Below, one piece after another: positions 20,201 to 31,725 of a stretch of DNA of 64,000 nt. Under the pieces are notes generated by a model. It searched no databases. It had not been told where the DNA came from and saw only the letters and a program-made list of their open reading frames with translations. The stretch's first letter is position 1. Each line of letters opens with the position of its first letter. The position numbers and the translations under genes were made by a program. The stretch is from Ctenosaura bakeri (taxonomy: Eukaryota > Chordata > Lepidosauria > Squamata > Iguanidae), in NCBI GenBank assembly GCA_948474755.1, contig CAOLHI010000493.1:434001-498000 (forward strand), in the 5' to 3' direction.

Positions 20201-23200
20201 AAATTTCTAGACATATACATGAGTATATACAGTAAGTCTTTGAGCAAATAAATACAGGCATGCCTCAGATTGAAAAACTTCTGATAAAGATGTAAAGTCG
20301 AAGGCTTTCACGGTCGGAATCCATAGTTTGTTGTGGGTTTTTCGGGCTTTGAGGCCGTGTTCTATTAGTATTTTCTCCTGAGGTTTCACCTGCATCTGTG
20401 GCTGGCATCTTCAGAGGATCTGGTGGCATGGAAGTGAGACAGAGTATATATACTTGTGTAGACTAACAATACACCCTGGAGGATATCCCATTCAACAATA
20501 GGCCATCACAAAGGCCAACTGTAACACATGCAAATACTACCTCCCACCCAGGGGACTACACAAGTATATATACTCTGTCTCACTTCCATGCCACCAGATC
20601 CTCTGAAGATGCCAGCCACAGATGCAGGTGAAACCTCATAGAACATGGCCTCAAAGCCTGGAAAAACCCACAACAACTTCTGACAAATAAGTTCTTGTTT
20701 ACTGAATCTTTCTGCCACTGCCCAAGCCCCCATTTTCCTTCTCTATCTAGCTGGGAGATCTTTTTGACAGATTCACATTGAGAGTAGGGTGAAGGAAGGC
20801 TGAAGAAACAGAGTCTGGTGTCTGATTTCAGCAGCATGTTTGCAGGAAACAATGCAATAAAAGTTTGAGCTAGGAAAGAATGAGATTCAATCCTTTCGTA
20901 GCTATGTGTGCCTGTCTACAACAAGCAAAGTAAGAAGCAGCAGCCTCCAGAATCCCTTACTGAGCATGCATGAACAGCAAAAAAAGTGAGAAAAAGGAAA
21001 ATGTTGCAACAGAATATGACGTGTAATCTTCACAGTGTCAGCCTCTTCTTTTGAAAGAATTTCCCTAATGCCAGAATACACAAATAGAGGAGGTGGAAGC
21101 ATTTTTTTGGGTTAGCACATGCAAAGGCATGTTAGATCTCCCTTCATCTGCCTCACCAGTCACCCCTAGCTTGTTTAAAAAAAAAAAAAAGCATACATCC
21201 ATAAGTGTGGCTGCCTAAATAAAAAATATTGATTGATTGATTGATATTTATTTATTGATTGATATTTATATGCCACCTTTTCTCTCAAAGTGAGACTCAA
21301 GGCAGGACTCAAAATAGTTAAAAAGAATTAAAACATTTAAAACAGTTAATGAGATTAGAAACATATAAAATTATAAAACTTAATTTTTTAAAAAAAGCTC
21401 AGTAAATAAAAGCTCCCCAGTTCACCCCTTAAAAGCCTGCTTGAAAAGAAATATCTTTGTCTGCTGACAAAAGGAAAGCAGGGAGGGGGACTGCCTAGCT
21501 CCCTGCAGAAGAGAGTTTGACAGGGTGGGAACAGCCACCGAGAAGACTTTTTCCCGTGTGCTCACCAGGGGAGCCTGGGATGGTAGCGGGATGGAGAGAA
21601 AGCCTTCCCCAGCAGATCTTAGAGCTCTAGCAGGTTATAGCAAGATACAGTCTTTCAGTACTAGGAAATGCTGTGAAAAGTGGAGGCTGGCATTTTGAAA
21701 GAAGCCTTCAAGTCGTCTCCCGAAGGTTCAAAATGTTTTTGTTTACTTATGCAAAGCTTCCCTGACCTGGCAGTGTCATTCCACCTGGGCATATTTTAAA
21801 TTTTGAATAATTTTTTTTCAGAAACACTTTTAAGTGTGCTTCCTTTTTGTGGTGCAGGAACTTAGCCCTATTCTGTCCATCTTATTTCTGCTTCTGGTAC
21901 CAAGTAAGTAATTCCCTGGAACACCTCTACTGTATTAACTGAGGTGTAGCTATATAAATAAATGATGAGTCCATAGATTTTACTGGATTTGCTCTTAAGT
22001 CTGATGACATTTGGATCCAACCTGGTGTCTCTCTTCCTCTTTTGGTGCCTGAAATTTGGTACTTGGAAAAAGTTTTGAACTACAGTTCCTGGAATGAGGG
22101 AAGCTGTGATTCGTAATCTTACAGAGTAACTATGCCAAGGCTCTGATTAAATGTTATGAGCTCATTTTCCCTTGGCTTACATCCTGGCCTGTGTGTGTAT
22201 ATCTCACACAATGTTCCTCAGCCACGTGCCCTCCAGATGTGTTGAACCACAACTCCAGTCTCTCCCAGCCAGCACGGCCTAGAGTCCGTTATCAATGCTG
22301 TAAAATAATTTGTTTCCGTCCCCTTTGGCTCCCTTTCAGACAACAGGATGACATTGCAGATCGTCTCCAAAGCATCACCTATTTGGGATGGAGCTGATAT
22401 GGCAGTTGCGCGACCAGTTCAGGTAGGAGAGACTCCTTGGAGAAACATGTGCAGGAAGTGGGTGGGATGGGACCATTTGGATGTGTCCAACTTTGTTATG
22501 GTCCCTCGGTTGGTCTTCTACAATATTGGTCATCCTCCTCTGGCTGTGTTCCAGCTTGTCAATATCCTTCTTGAATTATGATGCCCAGAACTGGACATAA
22601 TTTTACAGATGAGTCTGACCAAAGCAAAATCAAGTGGTACTATTATTTCCCTTGAGCTAGACGCGGTACTGTTACACAGTGTCGTAGGGGTGTCCCAAGA
22701 ACAAAGAGAGAAAAAGAACATTAGGTATGTTCTGGGATATAAATGTAACTTCATATAAGACGTTGATCTGAATATGAAACCAAGCAGAGGTGATTAACTT
22801 GGTTTTACTTTATTAAATGATGTTTTGATGCCCATGAGGAAAAGCTTTATTTACTTACATTGCAAAGTTCTCTTTTCAGATTTGTCAATGAAGGAGGGAA
22901 AATTTTACACCATCCCTTGACTTACTTAGTAAATAAGGAATGTTTTCCTTTCAGGGCCCTGTAACCTTTGAAGAGATGGCTGTGCATTTCACAGAAGAGG
23001 AAGAGAAGTGGTCCCTGACAAATCCAGACCAAAAAGCCACATGCCAGGCAGCTGTGGAGGAAAACTCCAAGAATGTAGCTCCTCTGGGTATTTATTTCTT
23101 TAAAATAGTGATAGGTTTCTATTCAGAGTAAAACAACTTCCTAACATGGTTTCCACCATATAAACTTTCAATACATGAATGATGTATACAACACCATAGT

Positions 23201-26200
23201 AATAATATCTGTCAGAGGCAACAATAATAATACTAAAACAGGTAGGCTGAAATGCAATAAAAACAATGAAATCAAGCAGTTCATCACAGCTAAAGCTAAA
23301 TAATCGCAGCTGTCTTAGAAAATCCTCATTTGAGAGGAAACAGTAGTAAACAAAGGAGTTTTTGAGGCCTATATTTTGAAGGAAGAACTGGCAAAACCAC
23401 CAATGAATATTCCTTACCTAAGAAAACCCTATGAAATTCATGGGGTTGCCATAAGTTGATAGGCAGCTTGAAGGTACTTGGTTTATTGTTGTTGTGTGCC
23501 TTCAAGTTGTTTCCAACTTGTGATGACCCTAAGGTTTTCTTGGGGCTGAGAGTATGTGACTCATCCAAAATCACCTAGTGGGTTCCCATGGTTGAGCGGG
23601 AAATCCAGCCCTGGTCTCCAGGGTCAAAGTCAAGTGCTCAAACCACTATATCACATTGACTTTCTGAAGACACATACTCACGCATTAAATATGTACAGTG
23701 ATGAGGCGTGATGTACCTCTGCTGGAACTGAGTTCCAGAAGCATGGGACCATTCCTTGCAAGGCCCTAATGTATGTACTGGCCAACTTAACACTTCACAC
23801 AGGAAAGCGCGTGGGTAGGGCCATCAATCTGAGAGTAGGCATGTCATTCACTCTATTGTTGGAAGCCGCCTTGGATCTCACTTTGGGAGAAGGTGGCATA
23901 CAAATATAATAAATAAATAAATAAATACTTCCACAGGCACATGTATGGAAGGCAGCCCTTCTCTTCCGCTCTTCCCATCAACAGCAGCTGTTGAGTGGGG
24001 CCACACCACAACATCCCTGAATATGTCTGCCCATGTAGAATTCATTTCTGCTCCTACCCTTATGAGGAACAGTCCCTGGTTGCTGTACGGGCCCATCTCT
24101 GCCTGGGTGCTGAAGAGGCCTGAGGTCAGGATGGACAGACCCTGTTCACTGCAGCTGCTCAGAATCAATTCCTACCAGTTTTGCACTGGGACTTCCAACC
24201 AGTGCTGTTTCCAGGGACATTGATACTGCTGCCAAGTTTATCAGCGGTGGTGCTACCACTGTAGGCATAGCTGACTCTGGTGTTGGTGTTGGGACTGTTA
24301 TTTGGTAGTCTTATCATTGGCTAAGCCAGAAAACCCTCCCTGAACCAACAGCTCTTCTCCTGTGCCATCCTGGGTTTGATACTTTCTGAGGCCATGGGGT
24401 TCTTTTGCTTAATGGCAGCATTCCTCATTCTCTTTGCTATGTCAAGGAGCCAGATAATGCTGCCAATCTTGTGGTCCCCCATCTCTCCCTATGTTTTGTC
24501 CTGTGTGGACAGTGAGCCTGCCATATCCATGAGGGATTAGTCCCAGGATCCCCCACCCCCTACAGATACCAAAAAATGTGCCTGCTCAAGCTAGCCTCAT
24601 GAGGCTTGCAGAGAGACTGCAAATGCGAGGCAAGGCGTATAAACCCTGATTTAAAATGGCTTAGAGCAGCAGCAGAGGCAACAGCAAGCTCCGTTAGTCA
24701 CCCCCTTGCAAAGAAACCCTGCTGTCTCGAAGGCAGAAGTGGTTTAGGCGGTTAGCACGTTCCTAACTGCAGATTCAAATGTACAATATTGTGTACTTCT
24801 AAATTCCCACTGGGCTAAATTCACTGACCGTGAGCCCATGGATATGGTGGGCCCACGGTATACCAACCTGGTTGTTTCTGTAGGAGATAGGAGAAGCCCA
24901 TCTGTTAACCAGATCCATCCAGCTCGGAAGGGGTAAAAAATCGAAGAGCGCAGGGAGGCTGATGGGGTGAAAGATGTAGATGGGACAGAGTACCACCTCC
25001 TTAAACATTCAGATAGGAGGATGTTGTTGCTTCTATGCTCTGCTGACAAGTCTTCTCATGGGCAACTGGTTGGATGCTGTACATAAAGAGTGTTGGACTG
25101 GATAGGCCAAAGGGGGGAATCATGTCATCTGCAGGCCAAATATGCTCCCCTAGAAATGCCATCAATGTGGCCATCAGATCCCTTGCTTTATTTTATGTGT
25201 GAAATAAATCATGGAAGTGTAGAGTTGGAAGGACCACAAAGGTCACTGAGTCTAACATGCAGGAATACACTATCAAAGCATTCCTGACAGATGGCTATCC
25301 AGCCTCTGTTTAAAAACCTCCAAAGAAGGAGACTCCACCACACTCCCAGGCAGTGTATTCCACTGCTGAACTGCTCTTACCATCAGGAAGTTCTTCCTAA
25401 ATGGTTAACATCTCTGAAAGTTACAAGGGGTGCAATTCTGGCTGAAAACAAGGTGCTTCATTTTAGGCCAAAAACTCATCCTTAAAGTGGACCATGCAGA
25501 TCTAGGGTGGACAGGGGGTAGAAGAGGTTCAGTCACCCAATGCTTTATTGCTGCCCATCCCGGAGACAGGTGCAATCCAGCAAGACTCTCATATATGTTG
25601 TGATGGTCCCCAACTGGGCAAGATTTAAAAGCATGGATTAGATAATTGAATAGAGAAAATAAGGTTATCCAAGATAGTAGTCATAATGGCCATACACTCA
25701 ATCCAGCATTACACTGAGCTTTCCTCTGTATATTAATTATTAGAGGACATGAGAGCAGGACTGATTGGCCTGTGAATTTTGGACTAGATCCAGCATGAGT
25801 CTGTTTGCCAGCAGGTGAAAGTCTCAAGTAATGGGCTCAGAGTATGAGGCAGCTTAGTTTCGAAGGTTTGGTTTCCCCCTTTGTGCTCATCCAATATTTT
25901 TTTCTTTTTCTATTCCAACAGATGATGGGTGGGATGTTAGACCATCTGGGAAAAGCACACATCGAAAGAATGAAGAGAATCTCAAATGTCAAAAGGGACC
26001 TACAGAGCAAGAAGAAAACCAAACAGAGAGGTGGAGAAATACATCTTTCACTTCCCAGGGTGAAATTCCGATTCAGCAAGGAAAACAGAAGGGAAAAAGG
26101 AGGAATGTCTGCTCAGCTTTTGGGAAAAGTTTCAGTCACAGATCAGACCTTAATGTCCATTGGAGAGCACATGTAGATGAAAAACCATATAAATGCCTGG

Positions 26201-26898
26201 AATGTGGAAAGAATTTCAGCCAGATCACACATCTCAGGTTACATCAGAGAATCCACACTGGGGAGAAACCATACAAATGTACAATATGTGGGAAAAGCTT
26301 CCACCGGAGCTTCATCCTTACTGCCCACCAGAGAATGCACAAAGGTGAAAAACCATACAGTTGCTCAGAGTGCAGCAAGAGCTTTTATGATAGATCACAC
26401 CTTATTAGCCACCAAAGAACTCACACTGGCGAGAAACCGTATAAGTGTTTGGAATGTGGAAAGAACTTTAGTCACAAGGTCAACCTTACCTCCCATCAAA
26501 GAATTCACACAGGAGAGAAACCCTACAACTGCTCAGACTGTGGGAAAAGCTTTTGTGACAAACAGAACCTTCTTAGACACCAAAGAATCCACACAGGAGA
26601 GAAACCGTATAAATGTCAGGAGTGTGGAAAGAACTTCCGGCAGCGTGCAACTCTTACTTCACATCAGAGAGTCCACACAGGAGAGAGACCATACAAATGC
26701 CTGGAGTGCGGAAAGAGCTTTTACAGAAAAGCAGATCTGAACAGGCATCTAAGAATTCACAGTGGGGTAGAAAGGCCTATACTTTCATGGAGTGTTGAGA
26801 TGGCTTCGGACGGTGTATCTGTCTTGCGTCCCATAAAGGAATTCTTGCAGGAAAATCAAGGTGTAACATCTGAGATTAAGCAAGAAGTAAATTGTTAA
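16808..26898 (+). CDS. Gene 2: SCAN-KRAB-C2H2 zinc-finger protein, five exons, 594 aa
   Basis: Coding exons are 16808-17278, 19446-19566, 22340-22422, 22955-23087 and 25922-26898. They sum to 1785 bases, exactly 595 codons with the stop, with phases 0, 1, 0, 1 and GT-AG at every junction. The product has SCAN (about residues 60-148), two linker exons, a degenerate KRAB-A box (about 228-269), one broken finger (near 333) and seven intact C2H2 fingers (about 359-553). This is the architecture of vertebrate SCAN/KRAB zinc-finger regulators acting in the nucleus on DNA; the target is unknown. It is transcribed away from gene 1. The KRAB box lacks key corepressor-contact residues, so repression through TRIM28 is doubtful. 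I cannot assign an ortholog; such genes turn over rapidly by tandem duplication. Confidence 0.88.
17279..19445 (+). other. Gene 2 intron 1
   Basis: Contains a LINE fragment at about 17884-18010, an L2-like 3' part (about 18020-18170), a forward Sauria-type SINE (18195-18345), a reversed one (18346-18555) and a complete hAT element (19059-19365). Confidence 0.6.
19059..19365 (+). mobile_element. hAT non-autonomous element, complete copy
   Basis: Same family as 4616-4918. Ends CAGGGATTTCCCAAACAGTG and AAAAGTTTGGAAAACTCTG; perfect 8-bp duplication GTCTAGGG (19051-19058 and 19366-19373). Confidence 0.92.
19446..19566 (+). CDS. Gene 2 exon 2: linker exon
   Basis: The acceptor is CTTGTGCAG|GACC and the donor CGTG|GTAAGG, 121 bp, phase 0 to 1. 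It encodes [20 protein letters not shown] and ends [10 protein letters not shown]. It occupies the same slot as 350-476 and 40800-40914 but has diverged strongly. Confidence 0.8.
19879..20235. mobile_element. MITE with ATAAGTC / GACTAAAATT ends (mariner-like)
   Basis: Left part TTCATGTATAAATCAACCTC and right part GACATATACATGAGTATAT are inverted. A piece of the same family is at 43873-43982. Confidence 0.5.
20283..20680. mobile_element. Inverted-repeat retroelement piece, possibly Penelope-like
   Basis: Arms CAGATCCTCTGAAGATGCCA (right) and TGGCATCTTCAGAGGATCTG (left) are reverse complements. They surround a centre with ATATATACTTGTGTAG and its inverse. The GATGCC...GAAACCTC pattern is common at Penelope-like element ends; family assignment is tentative. 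Confidence 0.45.
21225..21640 (-). repeat. LINE 3' region (L2/CR1-like)
   Basis: ATATGCCACCTTTTCTCTC, GTGAGACTCAAGGC, then CAGGGAGGGGGACTGCCTAG and AGCCACCGAGAAGACTTTTT follow the order seen at 27260-27545. Confidence 0.5.
22340..22422 (+). CDS. Gene 2 exon 3: short linker exon
   Basis: The acceptor is CCCTTTCAG|ACAAC and the donor TTCAG|GTAGGA, 83 bp, phase 1 to 0. It encodes [14 protein letters not shown] and so on, aligning with GGRMNLGLCSRPSP of the exon at 41973-42049. Confidence 0.78.
22520..22690 (-). repeat. CR1 LINE fragment in intron 3
   Basis: GTGTTCCAGCTTGTCAATAT, GCCCAGAACTGGACATAAT and TCTGACCAAAGCAAAATC mark a reversed CR1 RT region. Confidence 0.75.
22955..23087 (+). CDS. 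Gene 2 exon 4: degenerate KRAB-A box
   Basis: The acceptor is CCTTTCAG|GGCC and the donor CTGG|GTATTT, 133 bp, phase 0 to 1. It encodes [20 protein letters not shown] and [15 protein letters not shown]. The N-terminal half is a normal KRAB-A box, but the EEW motif is expanded to EEEEKW and the usual LYR-V-ML-EN segment reads TCQAAVEEN. The donor GTATTT is weak. Confidence 0.82.
23365..23690. repeat. 5S-type SINE tail followed by a reversed Sauria-type SINE
   Basis: GAACTGGCAAAACCACC, CTATGAAATTCATGGGGTTG and CCATAAGTTGATAGGC match the tail of the 5S-derived SINE at 31726. From about 23484 the reversed Sauria-type SINE begins (GTTGTTGTGTGCCTTCAAG). Confidence 0.65.
24023..24444 (+). pseudogene. 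ATP5MC: Processed pseudogene of mitochondrial ATP synthase F0 subunit c
   Basis: An intronless copy of a subunit c precursor lies in intron 4 of gene 2, same strand. The start region reads [12 protein letters not shown], like an ATP5MC presequence. After a frameshift come [13 protein letters not shown] and a mature region with [10 protein letters not shown] in the glycine-rich helix. A second shift (near 24302) is followed by the [22 protein letters not shown] and LILFAM end. The terminal stop is changed to TCA (24442-24444). Two frameshifts and loss of stop make it non-coding. The real protein is the membrane ring subunit of the F0 motor. VLKRPE suggests the ATP5MC2 or ATP5MC3 type; the paralog is not certain. 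Confidence 0.88.
24510..24740. repeat. Tigger-like fragment
   Basis: GCCATATCCATGAGGGATTA, CCCAGGATCCCCCACCCCC and AGATACCAAAAAATG resemble a Tigger-type terminus (TATCCATGGGGGATTGGTTC type). Confidence 0.5.
25205..25410 (-). repeat. CR1 LINE 3' fragment
   Basis: AAGTGTAGAGTTGGAAGGAC, AATACACTATCAAAGCATTC and AGGAAGTTCTTCCTAA are in CR1 3' order. Confidence 0.8.
25922..26898 (+). CDS. Gene 2 exon 5: C2H2 zinc-finger array
   Basis: The acceptor is TATTCCAACAG|ATGATG, phase 1. A basic spacer of about 60 residues is followed by a broken finger ([15 protein letters not shown], second Cys replaced by Phe). Seven intact fingers run from 26188 to 26760 with TGEKP-type linkers (KGEKP after finger 2, TGERP after finger 6). 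Helix residues at -1/2/3/6 are Q-T-H-L, R-F-I-A, D-S-H-S, H-V-N-S, D-Q-N-R, Q-A-T-S and R-A-D-R. A 42-residue tail ends in stop at 26896-26898. Confidence 0.93.
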
Positions 26899-27255
26899 AT
26901 CAGCTGACTTCGTATGAAATACAACTCTTCTAGCACAGTTGTTAGATCAGTAAATCTGATTGCATATCTGTTTCTGTTTGTGGATTTTTACTCTTGAAAC
27001 ATCATATAAAAACATTTTTTGAGAAAAGCATGTACTCATTGGGTGGAAACAACCTCTCTTCATATGTTCTGTCACTCTGTGTGATGTGATACATATTAAA
27101 TACCTTCTAATTCAGTGTTGGTATGCTTTTTTTCTGTTTAGTAACTGGGTTGATGGATCTGAATTGTGGGGTTTTATTTATTTTTATTTTTTCCAGTAGT
27201 CACTTGGGTATTTCTGGGAAATGCACAGGTACATTAAAACTGTAATGTTGCCCTC
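26899..27255 (+). other. Presumed 3' UTR of gene 2
   Basis: Non-repetitive AT-rich sequence with an ATTAAA (27095-27100) that could serve as poly(A) signal. The true end is unknown. Confidence 0.45.
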
Positions 27256-27259
27256 AGGA

Positions 27260-27545
27260 GTTGCAATAGTTTTTATTTATTTGTTTGTTTATTATATTTG
27301 TATGCCACCTTTTCTCCTCAAATGAGACCCAAGGCGGCTTCCAAAAATAAGTTAAAAACATTAAAAATATAAAAGCATAAAATTGTAAAAACCTATAGCA
27401 ATTTTAAAAACAAATTAATGAATAAAAAAGCTCTCCAGCTCACATAAAAGTCTTCTTAAAGAGAAATGTTTTTACTTGCTGATAAAAGAAGAGCAGGGAG
27501 GCGGCCAACCTAGCCTCCCATGGAAGAGGTTTCCACAGGTTTAAA
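27260..27545 (-). repeat. LINE 3' region (L2/CR1-like)
   Basis: TGTATGCCACCTTTTCTCCT, GAGACCCAAGGCGGCTTCC and AGCAGGGAGGCGGCC match the copy at 21225. Confidence 0.5.
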
Positions 27546-27754
27546 TCACGAGTTTGCTTAGAAGGGAATTATACTCTTATGTCCTCAGTTCCCGTAAGTG
27601 AAACTAATACTCTCTTTTCTGACAAAGTAGTGGACTGTGGCAGTGGCATCATGATCATGACTGGGTGGTGGTTATGAATGTGGAACAGTTGCCTAGATTT
27701 ACTAATCCATAGCTGTTTTGTATCCACAATCGTTGCTTGATCACTGTTGTGACC

Positions 27755-28552
27755 AAGCTGGACCAAAGCTAACAAAATGAATTCAGAAAACAGAGACAAA
27801 TGTAAGGTCCTCCACCTAGGCAGAAAAAATGGAATGCACAAATATAGGATGGAGGATGCACGGCTGGCTAGCAGTATGTGTGAAAGGGATCTAGGAGTCT
27901 TGGTAGATCACAAGCCGAACATAAGTCAGTGTGATGCGGCAGCGAAGAAAGCCACCGCGATCCTTGGTTGCATCTATAGCAGTATGGGGTCTAGATCAAG
28001 GGAGGTAATGGTGCCACTCTATTCTGCATTGGTTAGGCCTCATTTGGAATACTAGGTCCAGTTCTGGGCACCTCAATTCAAAAAGGATATTGAGAAGCTG
28101 GAACGTGTCCAGAGGAGGCAACCAAAATGGTGAAGGGTCTGGAAGCCATGCCCTATGAGGAGCGGCTTAGCGAGCTGGGATGTTTAGTGTGCAGAAGAGA
28201 AGGTTAAGAGGGGACATGATAGCCATGTTTAAATATTTGAAAGGATGTCATATCGAGGTGACAGTGGGCTTGTTTTCCACTGCTACAGAGACTAGGACAA
28301 GGAGCAATGGATTCAAGCTGCAGGAAAGGGGATTCCACCTGAACCTCAGGAAGAACTTCCTGACTGATGGTCAGGGCTGTCCAGCAGTGGAATAGGCTGT
28401 TTGGGGGTGTGGTGGAGTCTCCTTCTTTGGAGGTTTTTAAGCAGAGGCTGGATAACATTCTGTCAGGGGTGCTTTGATGGGTGTTCCTGCATGGCAGAAT
28501 GGGGTTGGACTGGATGGCCCCTGGGGTCTCTTCCAACTCTTATGATTCTGTG
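27755..28552 (+). repeat. CR1 LINE 3' end, the longest CR1 piece in the window
   Basis: Plus-strand RT C-terminal sequence: HLGRKNGMHKYRMEDARLAS, CERDLGVLVDHKPNISQCDA, AILGCIYSSMGSRSREVMVP, then [17 protein letters not shown] in shifted frames. Ends at the ATTCTGTG tail near 28550. Confidence 0.9.
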
Positions 28553-28719
28553 TGACACCGTTGTCTTCGTTGTGGCTGCATCCCGGCCCGCTTTGCTGGA
28601 TGTTGGCTGCATGAGGAGAGGGAGGGCCATTCTGCCAGCAATCAGGGCCTGGGTGGAAGATGCTTCTGTCATGTTTGGGGGAGTTGAGCTAGAATAGGAT
28701 GGTTCGTTGGGAATACTTA

Positions 28720-28903
28720 GGCCATTTCCGCACTAGACTGTTAATAGCGCTATGATTCCACTTTCAACATCCTATGGAATCCTGGGATTTGCCGTTTCTT
28801 GAGGGGCCGGCCAGCTGGCCCTTCCCAAAACTGCAAACCCCAGCATTCCATAGGATGTTGAAAGTGGAATCAGCGTTATTAACAGTCTAGTGCGGAAATG
28901 GCC
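28720..28903. mobile_element. Foldback MITE, short palindromic form
   Basis: 184 bp with arms meeting at GGGGCCGGCCAGCTGGCCC. Target duplication TTA (28717-28719 and 28904-28906). Confidence 0.93.
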
Positions 28904-29244
28904 TTAAGTAAGTTGCATATATAGAATACTGGCCATTGATAATGGTGAGTAAGAATAAACAGTCTTTTTCATTTCTGCTTGAGTTGAATAAAGTCAGAGA
29001 TATTTTTTTCTTCTTGTTGTTGAATAAGAGATAATTTTTTAATTACCTGAAATCCAAACTTTAAACTGTACAAAGCGGGCTGTCTAGTACACTGAAAATG
29101 CCTGCAATCTCATCATTTGGCCAGTCTTTCAAGTGCTACAGGAGGACTCCCTTGGCTGGTTTTTCTAAAGCCAACAAATACCAACCACCACAGACGATTC
29201 CTCCCTGGAAGCCACCCTGAGCAGGTTTTCAAAGAAGTAACAAT

Positions 29245-29409
29245 GGCCATTTCTGCACTAGGCTGTTATAGCACTATTATTCCACTTGCAACATCCTATG
29301 GAATCCTGGGGTTTGCAGTTTCGGGAAGGGCTGGCCTGCAAACCTCAGGATTCTGTAGGATGTTGCAGGTGGAATAATAGCGTTATAACAGTCTAGTGCG
29401 GAAATGGCC
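29245..29409. mobile_element. Foldback MITE, short form
   Basis: 165 bp. Target duplication AAT (29242-29244 and 29410-29412). Confidence 0.92.
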
Positions 29410-29469
29410 AATATTATTCTCTTGCAGCATAAAAAGGAAGAAAAGAAAGGAGGAAGAAAGAAAATGTAG

Positions 29470-29532
29470 CATAGAATCATAGAAATGTAGAGTTCGAAGA
29501 GGCCACACAGGCCATCCAGTCCAATCCTTAAG
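29470..29532 (-). repeat. CR1 3' tip
   Basis: AGCATAGAATCATAGAAATG through CATCCAGTCCAATCC is only the last 60 bp of a CR1. Confidence 0.8.
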
Positions 29533-29629
29533 ACTAACTGGTTTTTATTTTATCATGTGCTTTCATGGATATAAAACCCACTTCTTTGGATGCAGTACTG
29601 AGTGGTATTGAGGCTTCAGATATAAGGTA

Positions 29630-30513
29630 CAGTTGGTCCTTCACATTGGCTAGCATTAGGGGCACAGGATTCCCACAAAAGAGGAAAAATTGCAAATATC
29701 AAAATGTTAGTGAGTGTGTGTGTGTATGTGTGTGGGGGGAGGGGAACTGGTGGGCTCAGTTTGGACCCAGGGCCCAAACCAGGTCAGGGAAAGGAGAGAG
29801 AAAGGGTTTGGCATGGTGACCCCATATCTGCTCTCTCTTGCCTGTCTTACTTGGGTATGTGTGTCGGGGGGCATCAGGAGGTTTGTGGTGCTGAGAAATT
29901 GGGCTGCAAGCTGACTTTAGCTGGTCAGACAGCAGCTGGTGCAGGAGGAGGAAGATCAGAGGCAGGTTGTGTGTTTTTTTTTAAATATAATTTTTATTGA
30001 AGGTTTGTCTCAAAATACCCCCCCACACACTTCCATGCTTAAATCTTCCAGTTGAAAGTGCTTATTTCCATTCAATTACAAACATAATTTCCATCTTACA
30101 GAGAGAAGAACAGTTACATTATTTCTTCTTTGATTTCTTATACATTTATATCCTTACCCAATCCAATAGTCCTTTCCATTCTTTCTCAAAGTTTTGGATA
30201 GATTCATTCTTCAAAGAAAATGCTAATTTTTCCATCACTATCATATCCAGAACTTTGAACCTCCATTCTTCTATACCAATATGTTTCTTTTCTTTCCAGT
30301 GTTGCACATATGTCAACCTTGCAGCAGTTATTAGATATAATAATAACTTCTGACAGAGGCAGGTTTTTAAAGGGATTCCCAATCTGATCGGTGCCACCTA
30401 AAGGGAGAGTTCTCCCAGAAAAGATATGCCTGAGGTGAGAGGGCAGTGCTTGGAGGAACTCGCAAATAATCAAATCTATGAAAGTGAAGCCCACAAATGT
30501 GGCAGACCAACTG
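29630..30513. mobile_element. Tigger/pogo-like element with L1 insert
   Basis: CAGTTGGTCCTTCACATTGG at the left and AATGTGGCAGACCAACTG at the right, TA on both flanks. An L1 piece sits inside. Confidence 0.75.
29969..30353 (-). mobile_element. 5'-truncated L1 LINE insertion
   Basis: The minus strand encodes LLLYLITAARLTYVQHWKEK and FEKEWKGLLDWVRI. It is flanked by a 12-bp duplication CAGAGGCAGGTT (29957-29968 and 30354-30365). Confidence 0.88.
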
Positions 30514-30605
30514 TATGTGTACACAGTCATAGGAAAGAATGTAATAGGATCCAGAAAGATGCAAATTGTGACTCTTGCCCTAAATTCTCAAAGGGTTGTA
30601 TAGGG

Positions 30606-31522
<917 letters not shown>

Positions 31523-31725
31523 GTGTAGGATGATACAGGTCTTTCAGATCTTTACAGGGGTCAGTTAATGTTGAAGTTGCTGCCACATATTGTTTCTCCC
31601 CGTTTCTTCCAGTTTTTTTTTATCTCAAGGAGATTTGTGCCCAAAGTCCTTTGGGCAGATGAATAAGATTCATAATAGAAAAGCCAAATTTTATTGCCTC
31701 CTATTGCTTTTGTTGTCAAGCTAAA

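Noticed and set aside
26177..26740. Alternative-frame reading of the zinc-finger exons (also 47586-48029)
   Set aside because: These are regular shadow frames produced by the finger repeat; the frame with C2H2 spacing is the real one.
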